The notes under the pieces were generated by a model. That model saw only the letters and a list, made by a program, of their open reading frames with translations, made no database searches and was not told the origin of the DNA. From Thalassoglobus polymorphus (GTDB taxonomy: Bacteria; Planctomycetota; Planctomycetia; Planctomycetales; Planctomycetaceae), in contig NZ_CP036267.1 in NCBI RefSeq assembly GCF_007744255.1, positions 4,878,001 through 4,942,000 of the forward strand: a stretch of DNA of 64,000 nucleotides, given 5' to 3'. Made by a program: the position numbers and the translations under genes. Positions 1-9,433 of the stretch are shown here, piece by piece. Position 1 is the stretch's first letter. Each line of letters opens with the position of its first letter.

Positions 1-1115
1 TGCGTGGGGACGGGGACGATACGATTGTTTTCAATATCGCCAATCGCAGCATCGACCGCTTTGTATGACGCGTTCGACTTCGGAGCCGAGGCAAGATACG
101 TCACCGCTTGCGACAAAATAATTCGACACTCCGGCATCCCGACTCGCTCGGTCGCCTCCGCAGCTGAGTTCGCTATGACCAAAGCTTGTGGATCGGCATT
201 TCCGATATCTTCCGAAGCAGAAATCACGATCCGGCGGGCGATGAATCTGGGATCTTCTCCAGCAACCAACATCCGTGCCAACCAATAGATTGCGGCATCG
301 GGATCACTTCCACGAATACTCTTAATAAACGCGCTAGCGACATCGTAATGCTGATCTCCTTTGGCATCGTACAGGACAGCCTTCTTCTGAATCGATTCCT
401 GCGCGACCTGCAAGTTGAAGACCTTATTATTCTCATCGAGCGAGAGCACTCCGATTTCGAATGCCGTCAACGCACGCCGGGCATCTCCATCACAAATTTC
501 AGCGAGAAACTCAATCGCTTCGTCGGTCGCCTTCGCCCCTGTTTCCCCAAGCCCGCGTTCTTTATCTTCCAGTGCGCGCCGCAGAAGTTGAGCAATGTCC
601 TCTTCGTCAATCGTCTTGAATTCAAACACCTGGCTCCGACTAATCAGCGCTGAAGCCAACGAGAAGAATGGGTTTGCCGTCGTCGCTGCAATGAGATTCA
701 CAACACCGGCTTCCACATCTGGCAATAACACATCCTGTTGCGTCTTGTTGAAGTGATGAAGTTCGTCGACAAAAAGAATCGTGCGGCCATCTCCCCGGGA
801 AAGTCGATCACGCGCAGCTTCCAGCTCGGTCCGGAGTTCCTTCACTCCGACACTGGCAGCATTGAGAACAGCAAAGTGACACTGAGTCTGAAGCGCGATC
901 ACCTGCCCCAGCGATGTCTTTCCGGTTCCGGGGGGACCGTAGAAAATCATCGACCCCAATCGGTCCGCCTGCAACATTCGCTGCAAAAGCATTCCCTTCC
1001 CCAGAAAGTGCCGTTGTCCAACGAACTCTTCCAGCGATCGTGGCCGCATCCGCGCAGCGAGCGGCTGAGCCTTTGTTCGAGCTTGTTTTTCCTGTTGATC
1101 GAAGAGACCGGGCAT
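1..1115 (-). CDS. rarA: Replication-associated recombination protein A (RarA/MgsA), AAA+ ATPase, 3' end beyond window
   Basis: Translating the minus strand from the ATG at 1115 gives about 371 residues that run off the left edge without a stop. The protein begins MPGLFDQQEKQART. It has Walker A GPPGTGKT at about residues 60-67 and Walker B with the sensor region VDELHHFNKTQQD near 116-128, close to the DEIHRFNKAQQD form typical of RarA. The later part matches the conserved RarA C-terminal half (SIRGSDPDAAIYWLARML, then EDIGNADPQAL). RarA is a clamp-loader-like ATPase that acts at stalled replication forks in the cytoplasm. The exonuclease gene ends 46 bases upstream on the same strand, so the two may be co-transcribed. 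Only the C terminus is missing. The family call is secure. Confidence 0.95.
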   Translation of the reverse strand, partial: MPGLFDQQEKQARTKAQPLAARMRPRSLEEFVGQRHFLGKGMLLQRMLQADRLGSMIFYGPPGTGKTSLGQVIALQTQCHFAVLNAASVGVKELRTELEAARDRLSRGDGRTILFVDELHHFNKTQQDVLLPDVEAGVVNLIAATTANPFFSLASALISRSQVFEFKTIDEEDIAQLLRRALEDKERGLGETGAKATDEAIEFLAEICDGDARRALTAFEIGVLSLDENNKVFNLQVAQESIQKKAVLYDAKGDQHYDVASAFIKSIRGSDPDAAIYWLARMLVAGEDPRFIARRIVISASEDIGNADPQALVIANSAAEATERVGMPECRIILSQAVTYLASAPKSNASYKAVDAAIGDIENNRIVPVPT

Positions 1116-1161
1116 TGCAACTGAGACTAAAGTTAAAAGACAAAGGGCAGTGAGTTCGTAG

Positions 1162-1734
1162 TCAGAGGAGTTTAGAGTTGCTTGGCCTCTCTTGCCAATC
1201 TGCCAGCATATTACAAAACAACGCTCCCTGTTCGATGGCGTCGTCGAGGGCTTTGTGGGTGTGAGGATGCCTGTCAAACCAATGGCGGGGCATGTTTCGC
1301 TTCGTTGACTCCCGGTAGCCTTTACCCATCAGAGACATGGCGAACGTTTTCATATCGAGTGCGGAATGCGAAAACGGACTTCGACCAACAAATTGAATGA
1401 GATACCAATAGACGAACAGAAAGTCGAAGCCAGCTGGATACGCCACAAAGACCGGCTTCCCTTCGAGTCCCTCGACCCAATCAACATATTGCTGCATCCC
1501 CACCTCCGGAGATTGCGTGTCGACGCGAGTGTACTGATACGCTTTTTTGTACCGGCTCCAGAATTCCATTGTCTCCGGGTGTCCGGTCGCTCCGGGAAGG
1601 GTCTCGAAGTTGATCTCAATCGTTGAAACCAACGTTTTATCAGGTAAATAAGCTGCCGCCCCAAGGCTCAACATCGAATGCGGCCCCGGAATGGGGCCAT
1701 CCGCCTCGATGTCAGTGCTGATGTATATTTCCAT
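1162..1734 (-). CDS. DnaQ-like 3'-5' exonuclease (DEDDh superfamily)
   Basis: This is a 190-residue protein starting [13 protein letters not shown]. The DxE of exonuclease motif I is at Asp8/Glu10 (STDIEADG). A motif II-like Asp lies in [11 protein letters not shown], and motif III HKALDDA supplies the His and Asp of the DEDDh type. These residues bind two metal ions and hydrolyse 3' ends of DNA or RNA. The size fits a stand-alone exonuclease domain rather than a polymerase subunit. It lies directly upstream of rarA with a 46-base gap, which makes a DNA maintenance role plausible, although such domains also occur in RNases. The substrate cannot be read from the sequence. Confidence 0.8.
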   Translation of the reverse strand: MEIYISTDIEADGPIPGPHSMLSLGAAAYLPDKTLVSTIEINFETLPGATGHPETMEFWSRYKKAYQYTRVDTQSPEVGMQQYVDWVEGLEGKPVFVAYPAGFDFLFVYWYLIQFVGRSPFSHSALDMKTFAMSLMGKGYRESTKRNMPRHWFDRHPHTHKALDDAIEQGALFCNMLADWQERPSNSKLL

Positions 1735-2064
1735 AATGAACTACTGTGAAATGAACGGCGAAATGAACTGTGTGATTAAGAGAACAGGAGCTTGAATGAA
1801 ATCAGCTTCGTAGAACGAATTCGTATCGTTATTATTCTATACTATCAGAGCTTTCACTTCGCGAAGTCCCCCTGTCTGGACTGTATCCAGCCTTGAAACA
1901 GAGGAACCAAAACGTATCTGTGACATCCGATACTTTTCCACTGAGTTCATTTTTTTCTCTGAAAGTCCCCGATCATTCCTGATTCTCCACCTTCTACTAA
2001 ACAGCAAACAACAGGGCAGCCAAAATTCACCCAGTCTCCGGGATGGATTCTCGGTGGGCTGATT
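1735..2064. other. Divergent intergenic region, possible upstream coding extension
   Basis: This 330-base stretch separates the exonuclease gene (minus) from the glycosyltransferase gene (plus) and should hold both promoters. The last 100 bases (from 1963) are open in the frame of the downstream gene but contain no ATG, GTG or TTG until 2065. I found no clear promoter boxes or hairpin terminator. Confidence 0.4.
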
Positions 2065-3693
2065 GTGATTGCGTTTGCGTTGCGGGCGTCGGCTCCTGAT
2101 CACTTGTCGATCGAGCATTTTGATGAAGGGGTTTATGCCTCGAACTATTTCTCCAGCCATTTGGATTTCCGTTACCCCGATCGACACCTCTACGCACCAC
2201 CATTATTCCCCGCGATTCTAGAATGGGCTCTCATTTTCTCCGGTGGAAATCCACAGGCAGTGATGTTCGTCAATGTCATTTTGGGGACGGCACTGGTCGC
2301 TGCCATCTGGTGGTTGACGAAACTGATCGCCGGTGATGCCGCAGCCATCGCAGCTGCATCTTTAGCAACGTTCAGCGATTTTCTAATTCAATACAGCCGA
2401 GCCGCGTTGACTGACACTCCAGTTTGCCTGTTCATGGTCTTAGCGGTCGGGTGTGGGTTGCTGGCATTGAGAGATCGGCACACGCTGGCGATTCTTGGTG
2501 CAGCCTTGTTCACGGCGGCAGCGTGGTGGACGAAGTACAACGGCTGGCTGCCGTTGGCAATACTTGGTGCGGGACTGGCCGGTTCAGTTGTGTTTGATCG
2601 CCCCAAAACGTCCGAATGGATGCCTCGCGCCGGAACATTTCTGGTGATCGCCCTCGGTGCGTTTCTATTCTGGTTGCCATGTTTGTGGAGCCTCCAAGAG
2701 TACGGTGGATACTCGGCAGTCGCACAGAATCATGCAGGTTATATCGTTGGATTCGGCGGCTGGTGGGATTCCTGGACGAGACACTTCAGCGTGCAGAGTT
2801 TTAACTCCAAGCTGTTAATTGTTGGTGGAGTTTGTGCCATCCTTTTGTTCCAAAGGACTCGCAATGCAAATCCTATGCAATGGTCGAACCGCTTTTGGGT
2901 TGTCCTGTTCAGCTCTGTCATAATCCTGGGACTGGGGCAACCGATTCTGTTCGCTCTTCTCCTCGCTGGATATGGCCTGTTCGCTGGGCTTCGAAAACAG
3001 ATGGAAGTTGACCGATTGGGCTTTTGGCTGATCGCTGCGTGGATCGGCGGCCTTCTCCTGACGACTCCACTCTACCGACCTTACCCACGACTTTTCATGC
3101 CGTTATGGATTGGCTTAATCATCGCCTCTGCTCTCGGTTTGCAAGCTCTGCTAAGTCACAACGAGAACGCTGCCGTCGTTGCGAATAAGAAACGACTGGG
3201 CCTCAGAAGTGGCATTCTCGGACTCTGTTTAATCTTCCTCTTCCGCTCAGGAATTGGTGAGTCGACATTCGAGGATCGCACTCAACTGGCGAGCATCTCA
3301 AAGTCAATTGTCGCAGAGATCCAACACTTCGTCGGAACCACAAAACAGACTGATGACATCGACGCGATTATTTATGTGATTGGTGAACCGGGGCTCTACT
3401 ACCATTTAGCCAGCGACGATGGCGATCGGTTCAATTTCATCACCCAACCGGGTTCGAATCTGGTGATGCTTACGCCGATACCGAACGCGCCCAAAATCCC
3501 CACTTTTCTTGTTCTGGGACCACATGCTCCGGATGAGCAACAAGAGCTCAAAGCGGAAACGGATCGAGCAACGTTGATTGAAGAGTTCCCCTACCAAGCG
3601 AGCGACCTGGTGCTCCTGGACGACTTCCCTCCTTCAGAACTTGAGAAAAATCGGGAACAAAAAATTCAATTATGGAAGCTGATTGAAGACTGA
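2065..3693 (+). CDS. Polytopic membrane glycosyltransferase, GT39/ArnT-like
   Basis: The product has 542 residues from a GTG at 2065, with many hydrophobic segments over roughly the first 410 residues and a soluble C-terminal tail. The acidic pair in IEHFDEGVYA, just after the first membrane segment, is the conserved catalytic-loop feature of the dolichyl-phosphate-mannose mannosyltransferase/ArnT superfamily (PMT_2). Such enzymes move a sugar from a polyprenyl-phosphate donor to a protein or lipid outside the cytoplasmic membrane. The start is doubtful. The frame stays open upstream to 1963 and encodes GWILGGLI directly before the GTG, which completes the first membrane helix, so a start at a non-standard codon such as ATC 1972 or ATT 1975 is possible. 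A hairpin follows the stop. Donor and acceptor are unknown. Confidence 0.75.
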   Translation: MIAFALRASAPDHLSIEHFDEGVYASNYFSSHLDFRYPDRHLYAPPLFPAILEWALIFSGGNPQAVMFVNVILGTALVAAIWWLTKLIAGDAAAIAAASLATFSDFLIQYSRAALTDTPVCLFMVLAVGCGLLALRDRHTLAILGAALFTAAAWWTKYNGWLPLAILGAGLAGSVVFDRPKTSEWMPRAGTFLVIALGAFLFWLPCLWSLQEYGGYSAVAQNHAGYIVGFGGWWDSWTRHFSVQSFNSKLLIVGGVCAILLFQRTRNANPMQWSNRFWVVLFSSVIILGLGQPILFALLLAGYGLFAGLRKQMEVDRLGFWLIAAWIGGLLLTTPLYRPYPRLFMPLWIGLIIASALGLQALLSHNENAAVVANKKRLGLRSGILGLCLIFLFRSGIGESTFEDRTQLASISKSIVAEIQHFVGTTKQTDDIDAIIYVIGEPGLYYHLASDDGDRFNFITQPGSNLVMLTPIPNAPKIPTFLVLGPHAPDEQQELKAETDRATLIEEFPYQASDLVLLDDFPPSELEKNREQKIQLWKLIED

Positions 3694-3709
3694 CTGACAA
3701 GCCCTTTAA

Positions 3710-3743
3710 GCGATAGACAGCACTCAGTCTCCCTGCCTATCGC
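3710..3743 (+). terminator. Hairpin downstream of the glycosyltransferase gene
   Basis: GCGATAG-A-CAG at 3710-3720 pairs with CTG-C-CTATCGC at 3733-3743: a 10-pair stem with one mismatch and a 12-base loop, 16 bases after the stop codon. No long T run follows, so it may be a weak or Rho-assisted terminator. Confidence 0.45.
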
Positions 3744-3927
3744 AGCTTACCACGATGAATTGAAATCCCACTCCATCTGTGCAGGAATCCGAGCCGGTCT
3801 TCAGGTTCGGGCGTCAACATGCCGAATGAGTAATGTCGAAGGTTTCGAAAGGTTTGAAACTTTTCACCACACATGGCAGCTCGGATGCTGCTCACTCGAA
3901 ATGATGCTGTACGGAGACAGACTGGCT

Positions 3928-4890
3928 ATGTCAGAAGATCAACAAGTCGCTGCAAATCGTCGTCTTGGTCGAGGCCTCAGCGCGCTGCTTGGAAGCAATG
4001 CTCCCGCTTCAGTCGAAAAGGATGCGGAAGCCAAAGAGATCGGCGAACTCAGCTATCTCCCCATCAATCAAATCATTCGCAATCCGTTTCAGCCGCGGAA
4101 GCAATTCGAGCAGGAATCCCTCGGCGAGTTAGCTGCCAGTATCAAAGAACATGGCGTCATTCAGCCAGTCATCGTCCGCGAATTCGAGGGATCATATCAG
4201 CTCATCGCGGGTGAACGTCGTTGGCAAGCGGCACAGAAAGCTGGCTTAACAACACTCCCGTGCCGGGTCGTCGATGTGATCGACAAGACCGCATGTGAAT
4301 ACGCTCTTGAGGAAAACCTCAAACGCAAAGACCTCAACGATCTGGAGAAGGCACAAGCCTTCCGGGACTACCTTGACCAGTTCAGCTGCAGCATTGAAGA
4401 GTTGGCTAAACAGCTCAGCATGAGCCGTTCGGCAGTCAGCAACATGCTCCGATTGCTCGAACTGCCTGACCCAGTGAAAAACGCCCTTCACTCAGAACGC
4501 ATTAGCGCCGGTCATGCTCGAGCACTTCTGGCGTTGGGAGAAGCTGACCAGCTTGCTCTCTGTGGCCGCATCCAGTCGGAAAAACTCTCCGTGAGAAAAA
4601 CGGAAGCTGCTGTCAAAGAACTGCTGACAGAGAACAAAGAAGATGCCGCTCCTGCCGATGCCACAAAAGAAGCAGAGACCGCAGACGATGCAGAGACGAT
4701 CCCAATTTCTCAAGCAGAAAACGACCGGACCAATCACGTCAGCTCGCTGGAAGCTCAACTCCGTGACCTGCTTGGCGTGAAAGTCGATATCAAACTCAAA
4801 GGCAAAGAGACAGGACAGATCCTGATTCCGTTTTCATCAAACGTTGAATTTGAACGCATCCTGAAACTGGTCCGACGCGCCGCTGCATAA
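3928..4890 (+). CDS. parB: ParB/Spo0J-family chromosome partitioning protein
   Basis: From the ATG at 3928 the protein has 320 residues and starts MSEDQQVAANRRLGRGLSAL, the usual ParB opening (RLGRGLSALLG). It has the CTP-binding ParB N domain with INQIIRNPFQPRK and GERRWQAAQKAG (the GERRxRA box), then a helix-turn-helix that reads parS (IEELAKQLSMSRSAVSNML). A linker rich in Asp and Glu leads to a short C-terminal dimerisation domain. ParB loads on parS near the origin and works with ParA and SMC in segregation. No parA lies next to it and I saw no consensus parS site in the window. The ATGs at 3901 and 3904 are in frame but less likely starts. Confidence 0.93.
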   Translation: MSEDQQVAANRRLGRGLSALLGSNAPASVEKDAEAKEIGELSYLPINQIIRNPFQPRKQFEQESLGELAASIKEHGVIQPVIVREFEGSYQLIAGERRWQAAQKAGLTTLPCRVVDVIDKTACEYALEENLKRKDLNDLEKAQAFRDYLDQFSCSIEELAKQLSMSRSAVSNMLRLLELPDPVKNALHSERISAGHARALLALGEADQLALCGRIQSEKLSVRKTEAAVKELLTENKEDAAPADATKEAETADDAETIPISQAENDRTNHVSSLEAQLRDLLGVKVDIKLKGKETGQILIPFSSNVEFERILKLVRRAAA

Positions 4891-5014
4891 ATACGTCATC
4901 TGACAACTCTCAGGATATCGCACTGAGTGCAACTGCTTTCTGTCGTTGACGAATTGCCAATAGCGCATCGGTTCACTCCACAATTGAAAGCTGCCTCAAA
5001 ATCTATCAAGGCCC

Positions 5015-5049
5015 CAACAAGACAGAGCCTTTGTCGCTCTGTCTTGTTG
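5015..5049 (+). terminator. Strong stem-loop downstream of parB
   Basis: CAACAAGACAGAG at 5015-5027 pairs perfectly with CTCTGTCTTGTTG at 5037-5049 around a 9-base loop, about 125 bases after the parB stop. No T run follows on either strand, so it is either a terminator of a less usual kind or part of a structured RNA. Confidence 0.45.
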
Positions 5050-5260
5050 CGAGTGTCTTGCAGTTCGTGAAGCCATGCAGGCTCACCGGCGCTCCCATTG
5101 GGCATCGCTGATGCAATCTTTACTTGAAGCGACTCATCGCTTCTCAAACGCCCCGCTCTATCGGCTGCTTTTTCTCCTGATCCTTAGTCCGGTCAGCCCC
5201 CGCTTGAACATATCCAAATTTGGGCTTTGCGCTCTGCTGAAAGAACGACACGACTACGTC

Positions 5261-5288
5261 TTTTGGTCTCAGACTTCAAAGACCAAAA
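5261..5288. repeat. Inverted repeat, possible terminator
   Basis: TTTTGGTCT at 5261-5269 pairs with AGACCAAAA at 5280-5288 around a 10-base loop. The stem is symmetric with A and T tracts, so it could end transcription in either direction. Confidence 0.35.
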
Positions 5289-5861
5289 CCGGCAATCCAT
5301 CAATTCTTTCTGATACAGAATGATTTTCACCGACGACACATCGGAGTTCATCCATTTCGGTATGCGCTTATCGCAGTTCTCATTGATTCAATTCCGAGAG
5401 ACTCCTGTCCGGTCTCTGCTGCTTTCTCAGAAACGAGCCTTGAGCTGTCCTAGAAACGAGAAGTTAGAGAGACGCGGTTCGGACTGAATTTTGCGTGTAT
5501 AAACGGCTTTAAATGCCATGAAATTGTTAGCAATTCAAGGTCCAATAAGAATTCGCAGAATTTGAACGCGCCCGAGGAACTTCTGCCTCGACTAAATGTT
5601 TCTTTCAACGAACAATTCTTGTTACTGAATACCAGTTGCCCCCCTCAAGATGACTTGAGAGCATCCCGCCTGACTCCCCTTCCCTTTTCAGCCACGGTTC
5701 AAGTGTGAACCGAAGAGCTTCAAAAGAGAATGGTTTGATTCGAGTAATTTACCTTGATGATTTTGTGAAAATTCTTGTCCGAATCTCGCGATGACCGCAG
5801 TATCTCTCTGCTTCCGCGTTTGATTCGATTTCTTCTTTTTCCAGACTTAAATGGATCCGTA

Positions 5862-6947
5862 ATGAAAATTCGCTCTGCGCGCCAACGTGGCTTTACACTG
5901 ATTGAACTACTGGTCGTGATTGCGATTATCGCAATCCTGGTGGCACTGCTGTTGCCCGCAGTCCAACAAGCTCGAGAAGCTGCCCGACGCACACAATGCA
6001 AAAACAATCTCAAGCAACTTGGACTGGCACTGCACAACTACCATGACATCCATAACTCGTTTGTGTATCGCAAAGGTGGAACCCGTGGCGGAGGAGATTC
6101 ATCGAGACTGGACGGAAACTACGACCGCCGTTCAGGGATGATCTCATTACTCCCGTTCCTCGATCAGGCCCCGCTCTACAATCTCATTGAAGCTGGCGAT
6201 ACGTCAACATCTCCAAACGTTCCTCCTGGTGGAGCTGCTCCTTGGGGTAGTTGGAATGTTTGGCATAAACAAATTCCAGGTCTCCGATGCCCAAGCGATC
6301 CTGGAATTGCGACATCTCGCGGAACCTCAAGTTACGCCTTCTCAATGGGCGATTATGTTGGGGCAGCGAATCGTGATGCGACGAACGTCAACGGCCTCTT
6401 TGCGTTCCGCACAACTTACGGAATGCGTCATATTACTGACGGAACAAGCAATACAGTCGCCCTGAGTGAACGTGTTCAGGCGAGCTTTGGTATCAATGGA
6501 AAATCGAATGCCACGATCAAAGAGGGGATCTTAACCAACGTACCGGCTATCAGCTCAAACCCGGGAGCCTGTTTAGCTGCCGCAGCCGCAGTTTCTAATG
6601 GAGACCGTTATCAGTCTGGTGCTGGCGTCAAAGGACGATTCAGTCACGCTTGGCAAGACGGCCAGCCAGAAAACGTCGCATTCACGACAATCATCGCACC
6701 AAACGGCCCATCGTGCATCGACAACGCAGACCCTAACGCAGACGGGCCAATCAACCTGATGACCGCAAGTAGCCACCACACCGGAGGCGTTCAGGTTCTG
6801 ATGGCAGACGGAGCGGTTCGCTTCATCAGTGACAGCATCGACACTGGAAATCTTGGAGTTTCAACAACACTTGGAGCTCCAAGCCCGTACGGTGTGTGGG
6901 GAGCTCTCGGAACGAAAAGTGGCGGCGAAGTCGTTGGAGAATTCTAG
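5862..6947 (+). CDS. DUF1559 prepilin-like protein (type II pseudopilin N terminus, H-X9-DG C terminus)
   Basis: The 361-residue product starts [20 protein letters not shown]. This is a type IV prepilin leader, cleaved after Gly in RGFTLIELL, with the Glu at mature position 5 and one hydrophobic helix. The following [21 protein letters not shown] and the late [19 protein letters not shown] box (H-x9-DG-type motif) define DUF1559, a family expanded in planctomycetes. It is presumably processed by a prepilin peptidase and assembled by a secretion machine; neither is in the window. The neighbour 190 bases downstream is a small lipoprotein, a pairing often seen with this family. The exact role is unknown. 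Confidence 0.92.
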   Translation: MKIRSARQRGFTLIELLVVIAIIAILVALLLPAVQQAREAARRTQCKNNLKQLGLALHNYHDIHNSFVYRKGGTRGGGDSSRLDGNYDRRSGMISLLPFLDQAPLYNLIEAGDTSTSPNVPPGGAAPWGSWNVWHKQIPGLRCPSDPGIATSRGTSSYAFSMGDYVGAANRDATNVNGLFAFRTTYGMRHITDGTSNTVALSERVQASFGINGKSNATIKEGILTNVPAISSNPGACLAAAAAVSNGDRYQSGAGVKGRFSHAWQDGQPENVAFTTIIAPNGPSCIDNADPNADGPINLMTASSHHTGGVQVLMADGAVRFISDSIDTGNLGVSTTLGAPSPYGVWGALGTKSGGEVVGEF

Positions 6948-6953
6948 AATATT

Positions 6954-7013
6954 TTCGTGTTTCTTGTGTCCGTGAAGAGTGCTTTTCATCTTATGAATCA
7001 CTCTCCACGGGCA
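6954..7013 (+). repeat. Hairpin-forming dispersed repeat, copy 1 (class C)
   Basis: The stretch TTTCGTGTTTCTTGTG to CACTCTCCACGG starts a few bases after the DUF1559 stop. It can fold as CCGTGAAGAGTG against CACTCTCCACGG with one internal mismatch. A related sequence follows another gene at 58768-58830. The position suggests a terminator function. Confidence 0.5.
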
Positions 7014-7137
7014 GAAGACTCACACAAGCGCCAGATCATTTTAAGACTTTTCAGCGTCACGCCTTGTCGTCTTCACTGAGGTTGTCACAGTCGCTTATTT
7101 GTACCAAACCGCTGCGCTCGCGGCAGGAACTTGAAAA

Positions 7138-7626
7138 ATGAAATCGATACTCACCATCATCCTCAGCTTTGCGATCGTTCCACTTGTCGCAGGGTGTGGT
7201 TCAAAAAGTGACTCGAACCAGATCGAAGTCTTCCCCGTTTCTGGGCAACTGACCTGGAAAGGAAACCCTGTTGCTGGTGCCGATCTTGTCTTCTTTAATG
7301 CCGAGTCAGAAAAGAGCGCCTTTGGCCGAACGGACGATCAGGGGCGATATCAATTGACGACATTCAGTGCGAATGATGGCGCAGTCGCAGGCCAGCAAGT
7401 TATCACTGTGACTAAAACCGAGGCGACTGCGGAACCGACTGCCGTGGCAGAGACCGACTCCACCGAGTACGTTCCACCAGGTCTCATTCAACCGGGGCAC
7501 AACCGGAAAGTCGTCAAGCCGAAACCGGCCTTGCCTGAAAAGTTCAGTTCGCAAAGCACCTCGACACTCACCGCTGTTGTCGAAGAAAAGAACAAAAACG
7601 TGATCGATCTAAATCTGGACGATTAG
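7138..7626 (+). CDS. Small lipoprotein with carboxypeptidase-regulatory-like (transthyretin-type) domain
   Basis: The protein has 162 residues with a lipoprotein signal (MKSILTIILSFAIVPLVAGC, lipobox VAGC, Cys20). The next 70 residues, VFPVSGQLTWKGNPVAGADLVFF through FGRTDDQGRYQL, have the pattern of a CarboxypepD_reg/transthyretin-like beta-sandwich: a first strand with V-G-L, a central P-A-V, and a DxxGxY turn. The C terminus is Lys/Pro-rich and charged. Planctomycete genomes often carry such lipoproteins next to DUF1559 pseudopilins, as here. It should be anchored in a membrane facing away from the cytoplasm. Its ligand or partner is unknown, and no enzyme motif is visible. Confidence 0.8.
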   Translation: MKSILTIILSFAIVPLVAGCGSKSDSNQIEVFPVSGQLTWKGNPVAGADLVFFNAESEKSAFGRTDDQGRYQLTTFSANDGAVAGQQVITVTKTEATAEPTAVAETDSTEYVPPGLIQPGHNRKVVKPKPALPEKFSSQSTSTLTAVVEEKNKNVIDLNLDD

Positions 7627-7679
7627 AGCAGATTCAAATTCGGTGGACTCCTTGGACTGACTCAATTCAAGATGATTTT

Positions 7680-7760
7680 TAGAACTGGTCCTGAAACGTC
7701 AAATTGCTCTCTCAAACGTTGAGGAAAGCGGCTATCCCAGAGGTTTTCGGACTGGTTCTA
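7680..7760 (+). mobile_element. 81-bp TA-flanked repeat, family A copy 1 (MITE-like)
   Basis: Begins TAGAACTGGTCCTGAAA and ends TTTTCGGACTGGTTCTA; the ends are imperfect inverted repeats. An internal CTCAA-ACG-TTGAG hairpin is present. It lies between the lipoprotein stop and the convergent sulfatase stop. Confidence 0.8.
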
Positions 7761-7772
7761 AACAAGTCAGTT

Positions 7773-9335
7773 TCATTGAAGGTAATGTTTGAACCATGCC
7801 GACTCCTGGTCGTTGATTTCTTGACGAGGAAGTCCGGGCGGGCGGAGTTCTTCGGACCATTGCTTCAATTGTATGGCGAGCTCCGCGGCAACTTCAGGGT
7901 GTTCATTGAGAACGTTCTTCCGCTCGTGTTCTTGGGAATCCAGGTCAAAGAGATACTCCTCACTTTGCCCTGCTTTCAGGTACTTCCATTTCCCAGACCG
8001 AACAGCTGACTGATTCCAAAATCTCCAGAATAAAGATTGATGTGGAGATGTCATCTTCTCACCTGTCAAATAAGGAAGTAAATCAACACCATCCAGAGAG
8101 TTGTCAAGAGTTTGTCCGGCAGCTGCGATGGCTGTCGCTGCAATGTCGAGAGTGGAGACTGGCTGTTCATAAATTTTGTCGGCGGGGAGTGCATCCTTCC
8201 ATTGCAAGATGAACGGGACACGAATTCCTCCCTCAGAGAGCATCCCTTTTTCTCCAATCCAGGGAGTGTTCAGAGAGCCATCCCAAGTCGGTCCACCGCG
8301 TCCAATCGGGTCATCCTCCATGTTCAATTTGAGTGGAGCACCATTGTCGCTGGTAAACACGATGAGCGTGTTCTCCTCGATTTCATGTTTGCGCAACGCC
8401 GATAGTATCTGACCGACACCATCATCAATTGCAGCCAGCATTGCTAATCCATAGCGCCGCCGTTCTTTCATCTCACCCGGGAAACGCTTGAGGTATTCAG
8501 GAGTTGCCTGAAGCGGAACATGCGGACCAAAGTAACAGAGGTGCAGGAAGAATGGCTGACCTGCATTGCGATCAATAAAATTTGTCGCAGCTGCGGTTTG
8601 CAAATCGATACGATAACCGCGATCACTTCGCCATTTTCCAGTCGAGAGCAGTTCGTTTTTTCCGGGATCAAAATTCGCAAAATACTGCTGCACTTCGCCG
8701 GCATAGAATTCATCGAAGCCTTGCACGTGAGGATAATACTCGACGGTTTTTCCGAGCGGGATATTCACCCGACCGTTTGTGTTCAATCTTATACTCGGAA
8801 GGTTTTTCCTGGCCCATCGCACAGAGACGGCATTGGGCGAAAGATGCCATTTCCCCACCATCCCAGTTCGATATCCTGCCCCCTTCAAACGCTCCGCCAA
8901 GGTCACTTCTTCCAGCGGAAGCGGACATCCTGAAATCTCATCGAGGCCGAATCGCTGTTGATAGCGACCAGTGATGACAGCTGCCCGTGAAGGACTACAC
9001 TGCGGCGCGGTGACATATCCGGCAGTCATGCGAACGCCATTCGCAGCGAGTGAATCAATATGAGGAGTTCGAATATCCGAGACTTCATTCTGGCACGAGA
9101 GATCAGCATACCCGTGATCATCCGTCAGGATCACAACGATGTTTGGAGGGGCGAGTGGTTCAGCCTGAAGCGCTTCCATAAAAATGATTTGTGCAATAAA
9201 GCCCGTAAGTATCAAAACCGCAAGAGAATTGAATTTGGGTCGCAGGTGATGTGGGAGAACTCGACAGCTGAGAACTGGGCGACTACAGGGAACTCTTGAG
9301 CCAACAGGAAGCGACTTGGCAAGAAACTTGAGCAT
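7773..9335 (-). CDS. Secreted sulfatase, Cys-type formylglycine signature
   Basis: From the ATG at 9335 the protein has 520 residues. AAGGAG lies 7 bases upstream of this codon (9343-9348), which decides the start over an in-frame codon at 9374. The N terminus is a long basic leader with a hydrophobic segment near residues 38-54. The catalytic domain has NIVVILTDDHGYAD (metal-binding Asp pair), CSPSRAAVITG with Cys113 predicted to become formylglycine, MVGKWHLS, and VFTSDNGAPL. It would hydrolyse sulfate esters, probably on polysaccharides or glycans outside the cytoplasm. Two more sulfatases are in the window but this one is not in an operon with either. The substrate is unknown. Confidence 0.92.
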   Translation of the reverse strand: MLKFLAKSLPVGSRVPCSRPVLSCRVLPHHLRPKFNSLAVLILTGFIAQIIFMEALQAEPLAPPNIVVILTDDHGYADLSCQNEVSDIRTPHIDSLAANGVRMTAGYVTAPQCSPSRAAVITGRYQQRFGLDEISGCPLPLEEVTLAERLKGAGYRTGMVGKWHLSPNAVSVRWARKNLPSIRLNTNGRVNIPLGKTVEYYPHVQGFDEFYAGEVQQYFANFDPGKNELLSTGKWRSDRGYRIDLQTAAATNFIDRNAGQPFFLHLCYFGPHVPLQATPEYLKRFPGEMKERRRYGLAMLAAIDDGVGQILSALRKHEIEENTLIVFTSDNGAPLKLNMEDDPIGRGGPTWDGSLNTPWIGEKGMLSEGGIRVPFILQWKDALPADKIYEQPVSTLDIAATAIAAAGQTLDNSLDGVDLLPYLTGEKMTSPHQSLFWRFWNQSAVRSGKWKYLKAGQSEEYLFDLDSQEHERKNVLNEHPEVAAELAIQLKQWSEELRPPGLPRQEINDQESAWFKHYLQ

Positions 9336-9433
9336 GCTGAATCTCCTTTTTTGGATCGTGAACGCTTCGATCATTGGCCCAATTCAATCATTGCCCCAAA
9401 GCGTTCGTCACGATCTCGTGGCACCGTGTCCTA

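Larger units (their letters stand above)
4891..5861. other. 971-base gene-free region with two stem-loops
   Basis: No convincing gene lies between parB and the pseudopilin gene; the open frames here are short and show no family features. The region holds a 13-bp perfect stem at 5015-5049 and a 9-bp stem at 5261-5288. The last 300 bases are AT-richer and probably hold the pseudopilin promoter. A small RNA gene cannot be excluded. Confidence 0.5.
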
